Shown here piece by piece: positions 25,818 through 36,359 of a stretch of 64,000 nt of DNA. The stretch is from Paragorgia papillata. Its lineage: Eukaryota > Cnidaria > Anthozoa > Scleralcyonacea > Coralliidae. Each line of letters starts with the position of its first letter. The first letter of the stretch is position 1. Location of the stretch: positions 1,096,501 to 1,160,500 of the forward strand of contig JAWNZC010000012.1 in NCBI GenBank assembly GCA_035771165.1. Direction: 5' to 3'. Under the pieces are notes generated by a model, which worked only from the letters and a program-made list of their open reading frames with translations, did no database searches and had not been told where the DNA came from. A program made the position numbers and the translations under genes.

Positions 25818-28800
25818 CTAATGCAATTAAAAGAGAAGAAAATATCGTTTTAGGAATCATAAATTTAATACTATGGTGAATGGCAAAACTACACTAAAAA
25901 GTCTCATAAAATAACCTTTATTTTCTCAAGTCAGGCTGAAATGGGTGTTAAATAATAATAATAACAATAACAACAACAACAACAATAATACCACAAGACA
26001 GTTATGTTGCTGGGTAGTTTCATATTCTTTATTGTACAAGTATGTTTCTCCAGCATAAAATGATAAAAAGGGTAAAAACCAAACTTTCGGACTATGCGTC
26101 CATCGTCAGGGTAAAATGGTTCAAACGAGCTTCAATCTCTGTTAAAATACTATTTACATATGCAAATTATCAAACTTATAAAATATAACTACAAAGGATT
26201 AATTAATAATTAATTAATTAATTAATTAATTAATTAATTAATTAATTAATTAAAACTACTAAAACTGATCAACAATGTTTAAAAACTCTTCCTAATGAGT
26301 GGTTTATATACTTCAGGGAGTGTTCTTCCATTGTCACTGTTCGAAATACCATTTCTCGGCTTTTCAATAAGCCATGCTTCCTTCCATTTCCTTTGTGACC
26401 ATCTGTTTTCTTTATACATACAATCTTTACATCCTCCCATGCCACCGAGTGTTCATTATCATGTGCATGTTTTGCTAACGCTGAATTGTCAGTCCTTGCC
26501 AATCGTACACACCTGTGATGTTCATTCTTTCGTGTCCCCAAAGCACGTCCCGTCTCTCCGATATATTCCACATCACAATCCTTGCATGCAGGATTTTAGA
26601 TTTGGCAGCGGATCTTTAGGTTTCATATGCATGAGGCAATCTTTTAAAGTAGACAAAGGTTTTATGGACACCTTTATGTTGCGCTTTTCCAAAACTCGTT
26701 TTAATCTTTCTGTAGTGCCTTGAATATAAGGGAGGACTACTAGACCATCATTATTTCTTTCTTCTCTTCTTACCGTGATGTCGGTGTTGAAACTGCGTTT
26801 GAGTTTTCTCTTCAATTTTGTAAAAACTCCCTTGGGTATCCATTGCTCATTAATTAATTGAATACATGTTTCTCCTCTTGCTTCTGGTCTTTCTTATCGG
26901 AATTAACTCTCGCAGCTCTGTAGTAAAGAGTCTACCGAGGCCTTGTGCTGAATGGGATGGTGAGACGCGTAATGCAAATATCGGTCCGAATGCGGTGGCT
27001 TTCTATAAACCGTTGTGCTGATTGTTCCATCTCGATTCACAATGTTCATTGTATCTAAAAATGGGATGCCGCTTTCTTTACACTTCTCAACTGTAAACTG
27101 AATATGCTGATTCTGGTTATTCAAATGATCGTGGAACTGGACTATCTGTGTCTTCTTTACAGCTGCAATGGTGTCGTCGACAAACCTATGAAATAATCTT
27201 GGTCGCTCTGGGAAGGTATTCAGGGCTTTATACTCCAAATATTCCATCACCAAATTGGCAATCACAACCGATACTGGCGAACCCATTGCTGCGCCATGAA
27301 TCTGCTTGTAGAATGTATCTTTAAATTGGAATTCTGTCGACTTTAAACAGAAATCAAGAAGCTCCACAACATCCTGAGGCGTCAGCGGTGTCCTTAAATG
27401 TAATGTTCCATCATTTTCCAACTTCAATGCTGCGATTTGTATGGCTAGCTCAATAGGAATAGATGTAAAGAGCGATACTACATCAAAAGAAACAAGTTCC
27501 TCATCATCGTCTAATTGAAATTTTCTCGACTTACCAACCCAATCATACGTGTTTCGGAATTCGGATATGGTAACCACTCATTAGGAAGAGCTTTTAAACA
27601 TTGTTGATCAATTTTAGTAGTTTTAATTAATTAATCCATTGTAGTTATATTTTATAAGTTTGATAATTTGCATTATGTAAATAGTATTTTAACAGAGATT
27701 GAAGCTCGTTTGAACCATTTTACCCTGACGATGGACGCATAGTCCGAAAGCTTGGTTTTTACCCCTTTTATCATTTTATGCTGGAGAAACATACTTGTAC
27801 AATAAAGAATAATAATACCGTCTTTATTGGATTTGATAAAATACATATCAAAGAACAATTATCTGAGTTAGATATATAGAGTATCGATAAACTACTAAAT
27901 GATATCTAAAAAGCATTCTATTAGACAAACTACAAATTATATCTAGACTGTGCATGTTCATTCTCATGCACAGTCTAGATATAAACTTAACTTAACTTAA
28001 CTTAACTTAACTTAACTTAACTTAACTTAACTTAACTTAACTTAACTTAACTTAACTTAACTTAACTTAACTTAACTTAACTTAACTTAACTTAACTTAA
28101 CTTAACTTAACTTAACTTAACTTAACTTAACTTAACTTAACTTAACTTAACTTAACTTAACTTAACTTAACTTAACTTAACTTAACTTAACTTAACTTAA
28201 CTTAACTTAACTTAACTTAACTTAACTTAACTTAACTTAACTTAACTTAACTTAACTTAACTTAACTTAACTTAACTTAACTTAACTTAACTTAACTTAA
28301 CTTAACTTAACTTAACTTAACTTAACTTAACTTAACTTAACTTAACTTAACTTAACTTAACTTAACTTAACTTAACTTAACTTAACTTAACTTAACTTAA
28401 CTTAACTTAACTTAACTTAACTTAACTTAACTTAACTTAACTTAACTTAACTTAACTTAACAAAAGAATGCCTTCGGAGCCAATCAAAACACAGAATAAA
28501 ACGATTGACTCACGACAAACCACTGAAGCCAAAATAACTACTGTACACAAAGTATTCACTCAAGTCATAGCAATGACAGCATGGAGCGAGATATTCAAGG
28601 AGCGGGATATTCAACAAGAGGACGTTTTTCCAAATTTAGTAAGTATTTTAAGTATGAATCGTAGTCAATTCTTAATTTTGATGTACTAGACGTTGTTGGA
28701 ATGATGATAAAAGTTTTTGAAAGCAAATTAATTGTTGCATGGACGATTTCATATTCAGACGAGGCAATTTATATGGCCAACACGCATTGCCGAACAGAAA

Positions 28801-29861
28801 TGGATGACCTTCTTCTAAGAAAACAAAGTTAGCTCTACGGTCAAGCAAAATTCGCAAAATCTATAGTAGTACACGAGCGAAATATGGTATTAAATGGCAG
28901 TCAATTGTCAGTGCAGGCTATGCTGATAGCGTGAACTGGCCAGCATTATTATAAAGTCTATAATACAGTATTAATGGAGTAAAATTGTATTCTGCAGTTG
29001 TCAATGCCATTCAAAATCTGTGTCGTCAATGTGCAAACATTTATTCTACCTTTTACTGCATGTATGCGTAGGTCTTGAAGAACAATTAATGTACGGTTCT
29101 TATAATTTTTATGACATTGCTGGACATCTTTTTCATTCACTATTAAAATTTATAGCAGTAATACTAGAGATGTTTGCTATCTCAAGCGATTTCCTTTACC
29201 TTCTAACTAGATTGCATTATTGTTTGACAAATTGTTGTAATGACGATATTTAAATACTGTATTAGTCAATTAAGTCAAATTTTGTGAGTTGTTAGTTAAT
29301 ATTAATTTGGTTGGCCTACTTAAAGCTTTACTACCATACTTTATGATTATAATTAGAGCACTGCCTCTCACCACTGAGGACTGGAGTAAAGCCCAATTGG
29401 ATTGAGTTTGTATTTGAATGGGTGACCACCTGTCCGGGCTTGGAAGTCATGCCAGATATGAGAAGAGTAGTTAGTGCTGAACCGATCTCAGCTGAGCTGA
29501 GCTGGCCTCAGGTGTGCTGAGCTGGTCTCAGGTGAGCTGAGCTGGTCTAAGGCTGAGCTGATCTGGTCTCAGTTGATCTGGCCTATGCTGAACTGAGCTG
29601 GTCTCATTTGAGCTGAGCTGGTCTCAGGTGAGCTGACCTGAGCTGGGCTGAGCTGAACTGGTCTCAGCTGGGCTGAGCTGATCTCCGTTGAGCTGCATGG
29701 TCTCAGCTGAGCTGGTCTGAGCTGAGCTGAGCTGGTCTCAGTTGAGTTGAACTGGTCTCAGTTGAGCTGAACTGAGCTAGCCTCCTGTGGCTTGATGGCT
29801 TTACTTCGAGTTCTTCTTTTTTTAAAGTTAAAACATATGTAAATTACATATTGTAATTTAA

Positions 29862-29935
<74 letters not shown>

Positions 29936-32900
29936 AAAAACTTGAAACTTGAAACTTAAAACATAGCATGGCCTGTGAGCATAGACAATTTTGTCAAAAA
30001 TCTTGTTCAGCTCTAGATCGATTGAATACAAAGTTGTTACAACTATACAATTCCATCAATTTTGTCACAAATAGGTATTCACGCAGTAGGTACATGCACG
30101 CCTGGGCATGCCTATTTTTTTATAATGTTGATTATTAATTTTTAATGAGGTTATAGTTATAACCAAGGTTAACAATAAAGGAACGCGCGCCGCAGGGCCT
30201 GAGGAGAGTAAAGCTAGGGCAGGTAAATAGGTACCTCTCTCAAAGGCTGCGTCATTGTGCCTCAGACAGCCGACAAGCAAACAAGGCGAATCCAGTTTAG
30301 CTAATATCAGATTGCACCCACTAAACCACCCTATTAACATAGCCGTCGGGAAATAATTTCCACCGACATAGTCGGTGTGATAGGTGCAGACATTGGTGGA
30401 CAGGTCACGGCTCAAGGCTGGAGATAAGAACATGACCTGAATCCAAGTAACAATTAAGCTCAGGATCCATGTCTGCACCTTACCATCCACAGCGGTAAGT
30501 ATATAGTGACTGCATGTAATTGTTAATTGGTATTCAGACAATTATATAGTACAAGTGCCGAAAAAGTACTGAAATCGTAACATTTATAAAATCCCTGGGA
30601 TGCACAAAAAAGCCTCTTGCTGAAAACATACTGTATTCAGTGGCGGATTTAGCATACATCAGACCGGTCACGCGACTGACATAAAAAACACCAGAATAAT
30701 TACGCAATCACATCACATTTGTTCCCAGAGTTACAGAATAAAGAACTAACTAGTCGTTTAATATAATAACTCTGACAATGAGTACTCGTGTTGCGTTCGC
30801 GCTTTATCCCGTTAGGGTAACTATTATTTTACAGTCATTTGCTGCTCACTTTTCACCAAAAATGTTCGGAAGTTCGTTCCGAAGTTTGCAAGTTCGTTGG
30901 GAAGTTCAAAGCTCGTGTCAAAACTATGCATTTGATTGGCTGCTTGGTTCCTAGTAGCCAATGAAATGCGTAGTTCAAAACGAACTTTGAACTTCCCAAC
31001 GACGAACTTCGGAAAGAACTTCCGATTATTTTGGTAAAAAGTTAGTTGCAAATGACTGTAGTTGTCTTTGTAAATATGTAATACTGTAGTTTTGGACAAA
31101 ATCTTTTGTAAAAATGAGAGAATGCGTCTTAAAAAATGTTTTAAAATGTTCAAAATTTTTCTCAAATATGATGTCAGATCGCGGGAAATACCATTTCAGA
31201 GACTCAAATTCCAAAAATGTCCTGGGGAACCATACCCCCGGTTCCCCCTAGACATGTGGACCCACAACATGTTTTACTGACATAAAAAAATTCCTAGATC
31301 CGCCCCTGGTATTTTTGGGCACTAACTTCAGGATTCGTCTTACTGCCCCCCAGTGACTAAAAAATCCTGCGTACGGCCCTGTAGAGGATCCATATACCGA
31401 GAGACCATACAATATTTTAGATAGTACCAGAGCCTTGAAGAGGGTGTCGATTTCATCCTGACTGAGGCCTTCCTTCCTCAACGAAAAACTCGCAGTGCTT
31501 GTTTTTTCCACCGTGAGTTTTTTCAATTAGATGCAAGTACTCGCAGCTGGCTACAAAGCTGCCAAATTCTCAAGGCAGAGTTAAGATCTTTTGTGAAAGT
31601 GAGGCTATAGTAGTAGAAAACATAACTGATACTCACCCACGCTCAATCAATGTATGTCTGTATACAGGCTGTGAACCTATGGAGGTGGCATAGCACTCGT
31701 TCAACTTGATTCCAAACGACGACTGTGTTGTTGATGAGTTGGTTGTATTCTGTATTCGTATTTCCACGTACATCCTTTTATTGAGAGAAGGTTTGGTATC
31801 GAGTGATTGTTGGAATGATTTATCCTTGTACAGATCCATGACCAACGTTATATTGCCTTGACCAGTGACATTTTCCAGTGTTGTAATGGCGGCGTCTAAT
31901 CCAAATGATGTAAGGGACGACACGAGATAACTGTGAGGATAATGACAGCTGAATGGAAGTTGCGTTTCTTTTGATCTCGTAATGGAGCTTCCAAAGGCAG
32001 ATCGTCTCTCTATGATTTTGTTGGCAAAAGTTACCGTCCCTTTGCCTTGGCTGTCTGTTGTAATGGTGGTACCACAACCAGTCAATGACGTAGTAAAGAT
32101 GTAATGCCATTTGGTTTCACGAGGCCTGCAAGAACTGTCAAGAAGTTGAAATTGTGTTCCGGAAGGAACATTGAAGTACGATTTTCTGACCACCAATTTC
32201 ATGCTGTTTTCACCACAGTACAATTTACGTACTGTTACTAAAATGAAATCAAGTAATGAACTGTAGATCAATGCTGTAGCAAGTTTCTTTAAACTATAAA
32301 AAGTGTTAATTGTGTATAAAGATTAATGATTTTTGTTTTGACTACAGTCTTTAATGTACATAGTGCATGTATGGGAGATACCGACATTAAGTGGTACGTG
32401 ACCCTATATTTCTATATTTTGGCTTGTCTAAGTCGAACTTAGACGAATTCAATGAGTAACAATAACAATAATTAAAATGCACTCAAAGACTGCATATACT
32501 TCCGTCAACGGGTTATTTTAAGGGGTTTTATAGGGAAACGAGTTATCCTACTAACCATGATTCTATATACACATGTATGAATAAAATGCTTGATTGCACT
32601 TATTGTACCATTGAGCAAAAAAAGAACTGCATATTCCTTAGTCCACGACTACTTATCTACTTTATATTCTTTAAATAATGGAACTATTAAGTCCATTGTT
32701 ATCTGTTAATGTAGCTAAATATTTAGTTAAGATTTGCATAATTAAAAACCTATTGACCGAGCGGGTGGTCTTTAATTACAGTAAAATTATCTGGCCCGCG
32801 CTATATAAGTAAACAGAACGAGCGACGAAGGAGCGAGGTTTGTGAAAAAAGACTAAGCAGGTTAATAACGCTTCTGTTATATGGCCATTTGTTTACTTGG

Positions 32901-34456
32901 GTTTTTTGTTTCGCTTGAATGTCAAGAATACGAGTATGCATCAAAGACCGAAGTAACCAATTTTCAACGAAAACACTTTCAGTTACCCTAAATCGTTAAA
33001 CTTTTCGTTCTCATAAATTGCTTTTTACGATATTGAAAATACCATTTTAACTTGACTTGCTTAATTTTCCGATTTTGGTTTTTCAATTGTTGTAATTACT
33101 AGTTTTTACTGCTTGGTAAAGACCGTTCAGGAACCAATCTCGTTGCAAGAATCTTGAGCTCAGATTTCTATAAAATTAATATATTCAACCAAAATTTAAT
33201 GGTTTGGTCTTTTGTCTGTGGTCAACCATTCAACAAAGTTTCATCAAAATCTGTTATATACTTTTTGAGATATCTTAGTGACAGACAAAGAGACTAACAA
33301 AAACTGATGAAATTGATGAAGGACTCCGCTTAAAAAGTCAGTATTTTGTTATATAATTAAATCTAATATTGGCAGTTTCCCACCTTTTTACTTTGCTCTG
33401 TCAAAAACGCTGCCTGTATAACAAACAAACAAACAAACAAACAAACAAACAAACAAACAAACAAACAAACAAACAAACAAACAAACAAACGGAGATAAAA
33501 ACATATCCTCCTGTCTTTCTTACTTTCAGGTTCTAAAAGATATCCACAAGTGTTGAGGTGGCTTAGTTTAAAATAGAAACTTGACCGGTGTTTACTTTTA
33601 TTTTTACTTTTACGAAATAAAACTTTAAACTTACACTTTGGCCGTTCGCAAATGAAGTGAAAATTGCTTGAACAACTGTTGTCATTCCATTTGCCATTAC
33701 CGCGAAGGAGATGTCCACATTTTTCATGATTATTATAATCATCTGGCTGTCCCGATTCCCAATTTGTGTATTTTGGTTTTGACCCATAGACAGTGTAGAA
33801 CTTATTGTCGCCATGTCTTACAAGGCCAATCCAGGGGTGTGTAAAGCCACGCTGTTGCGCAAGTTTCCAAATAGCGTTATTTTCATGGATGTTCTCGAAA
33901 ACCACCAAGTTGCCTCCACGTTTGCGACATGAAGATCTGGCGGACGACCAATAGGTTTTAGTCTTACTGAAGTAATAACATCGCATGACTGAGTAATAGG
34001 AAGAGGAATCCACTTTCTGGGACATACGTGCTTTGAACCAGAACCTAGAGAGTAAAACAATATAATAAACAATTGAAAGTGCTTTGAACTAGAACGTGGA
34101 AAGTAAAAAATTGTAAAATGAACAACGTGAGCAACAAAGTGCTTTAAACTACAACGTTAACCTGAAAAGTAGAAGAATATAGAATCAACAACGCGAAGAA
34201 CAAGTGCTTTGATCGTGATCCTGGAAAGTTTTAGACTGTAAAAGAAACAACGTAAGGAACAAAATGCTTCGAACTAGAACTTGGAAAGTAAAAGATTGTA
34301 AAATGAACAGCGTAAAGGAAAAAGTGCTTTGAACTAGAATTTATAGAAAGTAAAACAATATAAAATGAATAACGTGAAGAACAAATTGCGAACTAGAACC
34401 TCGAAACTAAAAGATTGGACAAAGAACAACGTGAAGATCAAAGTACTTTGAAGTTA

Positions 34457-34489
<33 letters not shown>

Positions 34490-34905
34490 AGTAAAACAAT
34501 ATAAAATGAGCAACGTAAAGAACAAAGTGCTTTGAACTATAGAATAACTTAGAAAGTGAAACAATATAAAATGAATGAATGACTACAACTTGCATGGGAA
34601 AATAGATGATTGTAAGATGAAGCAGATAAAGAACAAAGTGCTTTGAACTAGAACGTATAAATTAAAAGATTGTAAAATAAACAACGTGAAGAACAAACAT
34701 TTCAGTATTGAAATTCAAACGTCAGACTCATGCTAATTCTTTCAAAACGATTTACAGAGAGTAGTGAAATGATGGGACCTAACTGATGCATACTACGAGT
34801 CTTAGTTAATAAGTGTTTCAGCGAGCATAAATCTTAATTGAATACAATACCTTGTACAGAAGTGCAAGCAGAAAGGAACGCGACAAAAACTAAGAAAGCC
34901 AACAT
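25586..34905 (-). CDS. Secreted C-type lectin + zona pellucida (ZP) domain protein, 4 exons
   Basis: Spliced gene rebuilt by eye: exons 34905-34851, 34044-33635, 32237-31637 and 25817-25586, all GT-AG, phases 1, 1 and 2 agreeing at each junction. Product about 432 aa. Order: signal peptide (first 18 aa), C-type lectin domain (CTLD) with WIGL, QPD and WND motifs and the conserved cysteines, ZP-N (four cysteines), ZP-C (CPKDKTV, then a cysteine-rich end), a KRKR furin-like site, a short acidic tail and a stop. No transmembrane segment is visible, so a secreted product is inferred. In the family, QPD plus WND indicates calcium-dependent galactose binding and ZP modules polymerise into extracellular matrices. 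The CTLD exon has one frameshift between 34009 and 33981 (32 nt between codons that should be a multiple of 3 apart). It could be a sequencing error, a polymorphism or an early pseudogene. Domain identity is strong; the orthologue is unknown. Confidence 0.85.
26084..26109 (-). ncRNA. Hammerhead ribozyme-like core, 3' arm of the Penelope-like element
   Basis: The minus strand reads CTGACGA (26109-26103), a GGAC-GCATA-GTCC stem-loop, then GAAAG (26088-26084). This is a CUGANGA / stem II / GAAA layout as described for Penelope-like elements. Stems I and III were not resolved. Confidence 0.5.
26269..26585 (-). pseudogene. GIY-YIG endonuclease domain of the Penelope-like element
   Basis: Reads DCDVEYIGETGRALGTRKNE, then SALAKHAHDNEH and ISHSLGR-like end residues, the typical C-terminal nuclease of Penelope-like elements. 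It is separated from the upstream linker (26573-26815: LPYIQGTTERLKRVL, PKDPLPNLKSCMQG) by a one-base frameshift near 26583. Confidence 0.82.
26903..27577 (-). pseudogene. Penelope-like reverse transcriptase, N-terminally truncated
   Basis: 224-codon open frame. Motifs in order: SFDVVSLFTSIP (motif A), GAAMGSPVSVVIANLVME, FHRFVDDTIAAV (catalytic VDD; family usually YVDD), GIPFLDTM, and TTVYRKPPHSDRYLHY. These blocks are specific to the Penelope RT clade. The finger region before motif A is mostly missing, and the frame is lost after VDSLLQSCES. Confidence 0.88.
27725..27750 (+). ncRNA. Hammerhead ribozyme-like core, inverted arm
   Basis: Same core on the plus strand: CTGACGA (27725-27731), GGAC-GCATA-GTCC, GAAAG (27746-27750). 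Being in the inverted arm, it is antisense to the RT. Confidence 0.5.
27938..28460. repeat. 19-bp perfect palindrome followed by a (CTTAA)n array of about 480 bp
   Basis: Arms 27938-27956 and 27965-27983 (TATATCTAGACTGTGCATG) pair perfectly around an 8-nt loop. Directly after comes a nearly pure CTTAA pentanucleotide array of about 95 units to 28460. It lies in the last intron of the lectin-ZP gene. Confidence 0.95.
28461..29349. other. Unassigned intron sequence of the lectin-ZP gene
   Basis: AT-rich, only short frames; no recognised element. Confidence 0.5.
29350..29460 (+). repeat. 5S rRNA-like SINE fragment
   Basis: Contains TTTGAATGGGTGACCACCTG, resembling the internal control region of 5S rRNA (GTACTTGGATGGGAGACC). 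Probably a SINE of the 5S-derived class; a clearer relative lies at 59160-59385. Confidence 0.45.
29485..29790. repeat. GAGCTGAGCTGGTCTCAG minisatellite
   Basis: About 16 diverged copies of an 18-20-bp unit rich in AGCTGAGCTGGTCTCA. Intronic. Confidence 0.92.
29868..29934. repeat. (ATT)n microsatellite
   Basis: About 22 uninterrupted ATT units. Confidence 0.98.
30638..31308. mobile_element. hAT-like element, ends CAGTGGCGGATTTAG / CTAGATCCGCCCCTG
   Basis: The terminal repeats match the CAGNGGCGG pattern common in hAT transposons. Only GTATT is shared by the flanks (30633-30637, 31309-31313), so the target duplication is uncertain. It contains the mariner-type MITE at 30832-31058. Confidence 0.6.
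30832..31058. mobile_element. 227-bp TA-target MITE
   Basis: Ends CAGTCATTTGC / GCAAATGACTG between TA dinucleotides (30830-30831, 31059-31060). An internal inverted repeat uses GGAAGTTCGTTCCGAA and AACTTCCCAACGA. TA targets fit the Tc1/mariner superfamily. Confidence 0.75.
31385..31520 (-). pseudogene. LINE reverse transcriptase C-terminal fragment
   Basis: The minus strand reads SFSLRKEGLSQDEIDTLFKA then LVLSKILYGLSVYGSS, the segment just after the catalytic core of L2/CR1-type LINE reverse transcriptases. It is cut at its 3' side by hAT-type terminal sequence near 31375. Confidence 0.7.
31637..32237 (-). CDS. Lectin-ZP gene exon 3: ZP-N and linker
   Basis: Acceptor TTTTAG/TAACAG and donor GTGG/GTGAGT. 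Phase 1 entry joins the previous exon as RPK-L-TVRKLYCGENS. The four ZP-N cysteines are in the contexts YCGEN, SSCRP, TGCGT and SCHYP, and the fifth is in NECYAT. The open frame is 199 codons with no internal stop. Confidence 0.85.
33418..33491. repeat. (CAAA)n microsatellite in lectin-ZP intron 2
   Basis: About 18 CAAA units. Confidence 0.98.
33635..34044 (-). CDS. Lectin-ZP gene exon 2: C-type lectin domain (frameshifted)
   Basis: Acceptor CTCTAG/GTTCTGG; donor AAAGT/GTAAGT. The first codons read SGSKHVCPRKW in one frame. The rest (CYYFSKTKTYW, GGNLVVF, WIGL, QPDD, KWND, HFICE) runs in the next frame. The change of frame falls between the TGG at 34012-34010 and the TGT at 33980-33978. Fixing it needs one extra base or two fewer; either restores the phase-1 exit that matches exon 3. 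QPD and WND are the calcium/sugar-binding signatures of galactose-type lectins. Confidence 0.85.
34050..34710. repeat. Minisatellite of about 60-65-bp units in lectin-ZP intron 1
   Basis: About ten diverged copies of a unit containing AGTGCTTTGAACTAGAAC, AAAGTAAAA and GAACAACGTGAAGAAC. The array starts right at the acceptor of exon 2 and appears to include its last exon-side bases as a unit start (GTGCTTTGAACCAGAACCT spans the junction). Confidence 0.85.
34851..34905 (-). CDS. Lectin-ZP gene exon 1: start codon and signal peptide
   Basis: ATG at 34905-34903 opens an 18-codon hydrophobic leader reading MLAFLVFVAFLSACTSVQ, typical of a secretory signal peptide. The exon ends in phase 1 at an AAG/GTATTG donor. 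Joined to exon 2 it gives Q-G-S-G-S-K-H-V-C-P, placing the first CTLD cysteine shortly after the likely cleavage site. The 5' UTR and promoter upstream were not identified. Confidence 0.8.
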
Positions 34906-36359
34906 CTCTTTAGTCTTTTTGTTTAACCTTCTCGGTATAGCAGTCGGCGACTTTATGATTTGATAAACAATGTTAGTTCTTTATGATCTATTTCTTTGCT
35001 ATGAGACCTGTTTCTACTCATTTCATTGTCAACACTTGAATGTACAATAGTGTAGATATATCTCATTAAGATTGACGAGAAGGATTATGCGCGAATCGAC
35101 ATATTACAATTAGACAAAATACCTGGCTGTTTTCCCAATGTAATGCAGACTACATGCAGCTTCACCTACAGCCAGAGTAAAGTACGTAGCCTTAACTCAA
35201 TTACGTGATTGTCTACAGTGCAAAATATAAGACTGAGTAAAGCTGAAAGACAGAAATTAAAGAAGAAAAAATAGAACGAATTGTTTGGTTTATATAAAAT
35301 TAACAAGCTGACACTAAGATATTCATTATAGAATCATAAGAGCTGAGTATATGCATGACATATACATAATCCTCAGCTTGCTGCTGAAACTTAACTTGAT
35401 TAGTTATTAGACAGTATGTAGTCGCTGGCTTCCCGTCTCCATCTTTGATAAACTTCTAGAACATTGTGTTCTGTCACGTGTACCAGTTATGCTATAGAAT
35501 CAGAGCCGAAAGATTTCAGTTTTTAAGAACTGAAGTTAGCTTGGAATGTACGTAAAACTAAAAAGTGAATTGCCGCTATAAGGTCTAAAGTACAAACGTT
35601 GACAGTTAGCTAAACTTTTTTCAAATCAATATAATAAACAAGCCCAACATCGAAACGTTCTTGGCGCTAATTTGATACAAAGAATATTACTGCCATATTT
35701 TGCCAATAGTTTGTTCTTTAAATCACAGTAACTTTACTTGCTCTTAAGGACTGTTGAAGTATATCTTATATCAGCGGTGACATTGATTTTGAATTCCTTT
35801 AATTCGAATTGGTGCTGTCTAAAATATTTTTCTTATACTAGACCTATAATTATACTGCATGCACTTCAGACGTTTAGGGCCTTCTTAATAAAAGTTTCAT
35901 AAGGATCTCATATAAAAATATTTTCGAAAGTTGTTTTTTTAATTTTTACTACATGTATGCATGTTTAATTTGCTCTGCTATCTTTTTTTCTCAAAAGATT
36001 ACAAATTTGCAGTCAGTTTTTATGATTATAAAGACTAATGAAGTATCTTAATGTCAGCTATACGAGTTAGGCTTTATAGCCATGCAATTAACGACACAAA
36101 CGTTGGAAATAAAGTAAATAAAGATGATAACTATTTGAGAAGACTTTTTCAATTTGAATCAGTGCTTTTGAGAGAAAAAAACCCAGAGCAAGTTAAATTA
36201 AATTAAGAAACGTGTGAAAATATTTGACCGAGTTAAGTCCAGTCTTCTCGTCCAACGTTGTTTTATAGGTTCTCTATCATATCAGTGTGAATAAGAGATG
36301 ATATTTATAAATATTTTGATCCTTTGGAAAACTATACGTGTAAAATAAGGCACTTGGCC
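34906..36359. other. Upstream region of the lectin-ZP gene
   Basis: Should contain its promoter and 5' UTR. No convincing TATA box or other gene was picked out. Confidence 0.45.

Larger units (their letters stand above)
26024..27812 (-). mobile_element. Penelope-like retroelement with inverted terminal arms
   Basis: RT (26903-27577) and GIY-YIG (26269-26585) coding regions lie on the minus strand between inverted arms of about 250 bp (26024-26304, 27569-27812). The arms share ATTGTACAAGTATGTTTCTC, a hammerhead-like motif and an (AATT)n run, longer on the left (26195-26253). The RT start is missing and frames are broken between domains, so it is a 5'-truncated, dead copy. It lies in the last intron of the lectin-ZP gene, same orientation, about 200 nt upstream of the last exon. 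Arms in inverted rather than direct orientation are notable. Confidence 0.85.

Noticed and set aside
30065..30541. 158-codon minus-strand frame in the lectin-ZP intron
   Set aside because: No recognised family and not in phase with flanking exons; probably repeat-derived.
33363..33530. In-frame continuation of the lectin exon past 33635
   Set aside because: Translates intron and a CAAA microsatellite; the GT donor at 33634 with phase agreement to the ZP exon explains the gene better.
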